DNA from: a candidate division WWE3 bacterium RIFOXYC2_FULL_42_13
GTDB lineage: Bacteria > Patescibacteriota > WWE3 > UBA101185 > UBA10185
Length of the DNA stretch: 18,659 nucleotides
Direction of reading: 5' to 3'
Assembly: GCA_001773255.1 (NCBI GenBank)
Contig: MEWF01000019.1
Coordinates: 31,180 to 49,838, forward strand
Part shown: one piece after another, positions 15,614 through 18,659 of the stretch
Layout: each line of letters begins with the position of its first letter
How positions within the stretch are numbered: position 1 is the first letter of the stretch
Program-made: the position numbers and the translations under genes
The notes under the pieces: generated by a model
What the model saw: only the letters and a program-made list of their open reading frames with translations
What the model was told of the DNA's origin: nothing
Databases searched by the model: none

Positions 15614-15642
15614 ATTATAGCGTTTTTATTTCGTCTCACCAA
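15614..15642 (-). promoter_or_regulatory. Near-consensus sigma-70 promoter for the membrane protein-secG-dcw run
   Basis: On the minus strand TTGGTG (15642-15637), a 17-base spacer and a perfect TATAAT (15619-15614) end 7 bases before the ATG at 15606. The predicted start of transcription is the A of ATG, giving a leaderless message. No Shine-Dalgarno is present. It overlaps the 3' end of uvrC. This is the best promoter in the window. Confidence 0.55.
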
Positions 15643-16981
15643 AGATTTTCTTACTCCTAAGCATGTGATGGTATTTCTGAGCGAACCTGTGGCTTTCATC
15701 TCTTAGATTTATTAACAGCCTCATCCCCGCGCTGTCGGTGCCGGGCGCGATCTCATGAAAACCGTTATCGTAATAAACAACCGTCTCCTCCTTTTTGGCG
15801 AGTCCTATCATTAGTACATCTAAATTTAATTTGGTCAGAACTTCCAGCCCGGAAGACAACTGCCCTTTCCCCCCGTCGAGAACGATAAGTGACGGAAGAC
15901 CCCAGCTCCTTTTCTTCGGGTCGGTCTCGTGTGAAAGCCTCCTATACAAAACTTCGTGCGACATGAAAAAATCGTCGGGCGTACTTTTCGTTTTTATGCT
16001 AAATCGTTTGTATTCCCTTTTATCGATACGTCCGTTGAGCGCAACAACCATCGATCCGACAGCCTCTTTACCCGAGATATTTGAGATGTCATAACACTCT
16101 ATTCTTACCGGTAATTCTTTAAGTACCGGAACGATCCTGACCAAATCGTCCAACGCGGTTCTTGCTATGTCATCAAGCAAATACGGGTTCTCTATGTATT
16201 CGCCTGGAAGGCGAAAGCTTTGCCTTACATATTGAAATTTTTGCAGGGTGTCCCTGATTGTGGCTGCTTTCTCAAAATTTTCAGACAAGGCATGGCTCTT
16301 CATCTGTTTTTCCAGGGCGTTGATAAGTTTTGAGGTTTTACCCGACAAAATACTGTTTATTGTTCTTATGTTATTTTTATAGAAGGGTAAGACAGCAACA
16401 CCATTTACGCACGGTGCGGGGCACAAATTTAAGTGGCCATACAGGCAGGGACTTTTTAATTTTCTGTATTTCTCATATTTGGTAACACTACAATCCCTGA
16501 ACGGAAATATCCTGCGCAGAGTTCTCACCAGTTGTTTTACCGACCTTCCATCAGGAAAGGGTCCGTAATAATGCTTATATTTTTGCATATCAGGTTTCCT
16601 AAAAGTTTCAACCTTCTGAACATCTGTAAGCTTGCCCTCCAAGTTAACTTTTTCCGATCTTATTCCGACATATAAGTAAGATTTATCGTCCTTTAAACTG
16701 ATGTTGAATAATGGCAGGTGTTTTTTAATCAGCTCGGCCTCGAGTATTAAGGCTTCCAGCTCACTGTCTACCTCGATAAAACGCATATCGTTTATCTTTT
16801 CCACCAATGCAAAGGTCTTAGATAACCTATCCAGGTTTAAACGGAAATAGGAAGATACCCGAGATTTTAGGTTTTTAGCCTTACCGACGTATATAATCTC
16901 GCCTTGGGCGTCTTCATAAATATAGACACCCGGCGTTGTAGGTAAATTCTTCAATTTTTCATTTAGATTTGAGGAAACCAC
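15626..16981 (-). CDS. uvrC: UvrC excinuclease subunit without the C-terminal HhH region
   Basis: Makes both incisions around DNA lesions in UvrABC repair. From the GTG at 16981 it is 451 aa. The N-terminal GIY-YIG nuclease has PGVYIYEDAQGEIIYVGKAK (17-36) and a catalytic Arg at 41. Four cysteines (164, 179, 187, 191) match the spacing of the UvrC iron-sulfur ligands. The UVR domain that contacts UvrB is at about 217-249. The RNase H-like nuclease follows, with Asp298 (CYDISN), Asp369 (VLDGGKG) and His431 (RDESHRF). The protein ends just after that domain, where usual UvrC (about 600 aa) continues into tandem HhH motifs. The GTG start gives the usual short N-terminus and has an extended -10 box 6 bases upstream. 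An ATG at 17005 and longer forms up to 17104 are less likely, as they run into the divergent gene's signal-peptide region. Confidence 0.94.
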   Translation of the reverse strand: MVSSNLNEKLKNLPTTPGVYIYEDAQGEIIYVGKAKNLKSRVSSYFRLNLDRLSKTFALVEKINDMRFIEVDSELEALILEAELIKKHLPLFNISLKDDKSYLYVGIRSEKVNLEGKLTDVQKVETFRKPDMQKYKHYYGPFPDGRSVKQLVRTLRRIFPFRDCSVTKYEKYRKLKSPCLYGHLNLCPAPCVNGVAVLPFYKNNIRTINSILSGKTSKLINALEKQMKSHALSENFEKAATIRDTLQKFQYVRQSFRLPGEYIENPYLLDDIARTALDDLVRIVPVLKELPVRIECYDISNISGKEAVGSMVVALNGRIDKREYKRFSIKTKSTPDDFFMSHEVLYRRLSHETDPKKRSWGLPSLIVLDGGKGQLSSGLEVLTKLNLDVLMIGLAKKEETVVYYDNGFHEIAPGTDSAGMRLLINLRDESHRFAQKYHHMLRSKKIFGETK

Positions 16982-16987
16982 GAAGTT

Positions 16988-16996
16988 ATTGTAGCA
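16988..16996 (-). promoter_or_regulatory. Extended -10 box before uvrC
   Basis: The minus strand reads TGC-TACAAT, then 6 bases (AACTTC), then the GTG at 16981. This supports GTG as the start and a leaderless uvrC mRNA. It overlaps the -10 candidate of the divergent transglutaminase gene. Confidence 0.4.
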
Positions 16997-16997
16997 T
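16992..16997 (+). promoter_or_regulatory. Candidate -10 box before the transglutaminase gene
   Basis: TAGCAT lies 6 bases before the ATG at 17004. TATTGT at 16987-16992 is an alternative with a 5-base leader. Both matches are weak. No Shine-Dalgarno is present on the plus strand here, and an in-frame TAG at 16992-16994 blocks any upstream start. Confidence 0.28.
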
Positions 16998-17003
16998 TTA
17001 CCC

Positions 17004-18659
17004 ATGCTCCAAAAGGCTTTCGCAAAATTTTGGCTGTTTGCTGCAATAGCCATAATACTATCCCCAACAACAGGAGCACAAACCGAAGAAAATTTCATAA
17101 TCAACTACGATATCAGATATGATGTTCAGGATTCAGGAGAAACTTTCGTATCTCAAAACACTACTATAACCAGCCTGAAAAACGATGTGGTACCTACCAC
17201 CTACTCCTTTAAGACAAAATATCTCGACATTTACGAAATAGTTGCGCAGACCAACGGAAAAAAGACCGAGGCTAGAAAAGAAACACCAGGAAAAAACGAG
17301 ACCGTTATCACCGTACCCTTTTCCACCTATTCTATAGGCGAAGGCAAACAAAATATTGTGTCCATGACCTACAAAACAAAGGGCATTGCCTCCAGAATGG
17401 GAGATGTATGGAATATTTACATTCAGGGCATAGACACTCCCGAAACAACAACCGTTTACAACATTGTGCTGTCCATTCCCCCATCTATGGGACCAAAGAT
17501 ATTCGTGTCGCCTGCGCCTGTCGCTGAAAAATTTGAAAACGGAAAAAACACTTATTATTTCACTAAAGAAAGTTTTTCTTCCAAAGGAGTGACGGCGGCA
17601 TTCGGAAAATACCAATCCCTTAATTTCCGCATAAAGTACCAACTGGAAAATAATAGAGTTTTGGGGGCGGTTTATGAAGTGGCTCTCCCGCCGGATATTC
17701 TAAACATTCAGCAGGTAAGGTACGCGTCTATAGACCCAAAACCGAGGAAGATAAGACTGGATAAAGACGGAAATGCTTTAGCACTTTTTTGGGTCGGTCC
17801 AAAAAAAAGGCTGGAAGTAACACTTACCGGCTCCGCAAAAATTTTAGGAAGACAGATAAACCCTGAGTTCGGGGGGGAAATGGCAGATCTTCCCAAAGAC
17901 CTTGTCCGTGAATACACAAAAAAACAAAAGTATTGGGAGACCGACAGCGATGAGATCAAGAATTTTTCGTCTTCACTTTTTGACCCCAACCTGAATGTTT
18001 CTCAAAACGCGAAACGTATTTACGACTACATAACATCGAACTTAACTTATGATCAGGCCGCAGCAAATCAAAGCCTCGTAACAAGAAAAGGCGCGCTGGC
18101 AGCATTAACTCAACGCGGTTCATTTACATGCATGGAGTTTACCGATCTTTTTGTCGCAGCCGCGAGGGCAATGGGAATACCGGCAAGAGAGATCAACGGT
18201 TACGCCTTTACCAACGACAACATCGAGAAACCCATCTCGATCAGTCTAAAGGGCGGGGATACTTTACATTCCTGGGCGGAATATTACGATCCTTTTTACG
18301 GGTGGGTCCAGATAGACCCTACGTGGGGAACAACATCGGGGACCGATTACTTTACAAAATTAGACACCAACCATTTTGCCTTCGTTATAAAAGGGAAGAG
18401 CTCGGAATATCCTTATCCTGCGGGAGCATATAGCTTCTCCGACAATGAAAAATTGGTGGATGTTGATTTTTCCGGAACTGCTAATTCCGAAGAAGAGTTC
18501 AACCCGATACTTAGTGTGGTCAAAACTATTAATTTGAACCCGCTGAAACTTGTGCAGGGTTACAACAAATACGTTGTCGACAACACGAGCGGATATTTTA
18601 TTTACGACCTACAGGGTAAAACTTTGGCTCCGGGTCAAAAGTCTTCAATATTTTTGAAA
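17004..18659 (+). CDS. Exported transglutaminase-like protein, 3' end cut by window edge
   Basis: An open frame of 552 codons that runs off the right edge. Residues 1-25 form a clear signal peptide: Lys4 and Lys8, the hydrophobic core FWLFAAIAIILS, and a likely cleavage after TTGA. About 300 residues of beta-rich extracytoplasmic domain follow, comparable in place to the N-terminal domains of DUF3857-type transglutaminases. The transglutaminase/cysteine-protease core has its triad at Cys376 (SFTCMEF), His422 (TLHSWAEYY) and Asp438 (QIDPTWG), with normal spacing. A further beta-rich region continues to the edge. Family members act as proteases, amidases or cross-linkers at the cell surface; substrate is unknown. 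The ATG at 17004 is fixed by an in-frame stop just upstream. It is divergent from uvrC, with only 22 bases between start codons. Confidence 0.92.
   Translation, partial: MLQKAFAKFWLFAAIAIILSPTTGAQTEENFIINYDIRYDVQDSGETFVSQNTTITSLKNDVVPTTYSFKTKYLDIYEIVAQTNGKKTEARKETPGKNETVITVPFSTYSIGEGKQNIVSMTYKTKGIASRMGDVWNIYIQGIDTPETTTVYNIVLSIPPSMGPKIFVSPAPVAEKFENGKNTYYFTKESFSSKGVTAAFGKYQSLNFRIKYQLENNRVLGAVYEVALPPDILNIQQVRYASIDPKPRKIRLDKDGNALALFWVGPKKRLEVTLTGSAKILGRQINPEFGGEMADLPKDLVREYTKKQKYWETDSDEIKNFSSSLFDPNLNVSQNAKRIYDYITSNLTYDQAAANQSLVTRKGALAALTQRGSFTCMEFTDLFVAAARAMGIPAREINGYAFTNDNIEKPISISLKGGDTLHSWAEYYDPFYGWVQIDPTWGTTSGTDYFTKLDTNHFAFVIKGKSSEYPYPAGAYSFSDNEKLVDVDFSGTANSEEEFNPILSVVKTINLNPLKLVQGYNKYVVDNTSGYFIYDLQGKTLAPGQKSSIFLK

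Noticed and set aside
16982..17104. N-terminal extensions of uvrC (starts at 17005, 17053 or 17104)
   Set aside because: They are antisense to the signal peptide of the divergent gene. UvrC proteins normally begin just before the LNEKLKNLPTTPGVY segment, and GTG 16981 has a well-placed -10 box.
17133..17642. 169-codon minus-strand open frame upstream of uvrC
   Set aside because: It is antisense to the transglutaminase gene, whose plus-strand frame is continuous and carries a signal peptide. The Gly/Phe/Cys-rich translation looks like a shadow frame.
18128..18433. 101-codon plus-strand frame at the right end
   Set aside because: It is an alternate frame inside the transglutaminase catalytic region, whose own frame contains the Cys, His and Asp motifs.
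1..18659. Recoded UGA (genetic code 25 or 4)
   Set aside because: TGA closes ftsW, secG, the adenosyltransferase and the small ORF at tight ATGA or near-overlap junctions, and the long conserved proteins contain no internal TGA.

Overview
The window is a compact bacterial chromosome segment that reads like a reduced-genome, Patescibacteria/CPR-type organism. This is inferred from a stripped-down division and cell-wall cluster, short versions of several housekeeping proteins, genes packed end to end and a eukaryote-like isoleucyl-tRNA synthetase. No rRNA or marker gene fixes the lineage. TGA is used as a stop (for example in the ATGA overlaps ftsW/murG and pduO/small ORF), so the recoded-UGA lineages (Gracilibacteria, Absconditabacteria) are unlikely. 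No tRNA, rRNA, CRISPR array, insertion sequence or prophage is visible.

Layout. Fifteen genes lie on the minus strand and one on the plus strand. In minus-strand transcription order, from right to left: uvrC (nucleotide excision repair, without its C-terminal HhH region); a four-helix holin-family-4/YvlD-like membrane protein; secG; then a lean dcw cluster murA-mraY-ftsW-murG-ftsQ-ftsA-ftsZ. A 219-base spacer with a hairpin follows, then a second run: nrdJ (B12-dependent ribonucleotide reductase), pduO-type cobalamin adenosyltransferase, a 46-residue membrane protein, ileS, and the first 208 codons of a PilM-like gene cut by the left edge. On the plus strand, divergent from uvrC and cut by the right edge, is an exported transglutaminase-like protein.

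How the genes fit together. MurA, MraY, MurG and FtsW cover the first step of UDP-MurNAc synthesis, the two lipid-precursor steps and septal glycan polymerisation. FtsQ, FtsA and FtsZ supply the divisome scaffold and ring. The Mur ligases, ftsI and ftsL are not in the window. NrdJ needs adenosylcobalamin and the next gene makes that cofactor from scavenged corrinoid.

The most notable observations are: (1) MurA, MraY and MurG all depart from canonical catalytic or nucleotide-binding residues, which suggests an altered or highly divergent wall-precursor route; (2) several starts have no Shine-Dalgarno but carry a (often extended) -10 box 6-7 bases before the start codon, which predicts leaderless mRNAs, while tightly packed internal genes have strong Shine-Dalgarno sites; (3) uvrC and the transglutaminase appear to start back to back from overlapping -10 boxes in about 25 bp.
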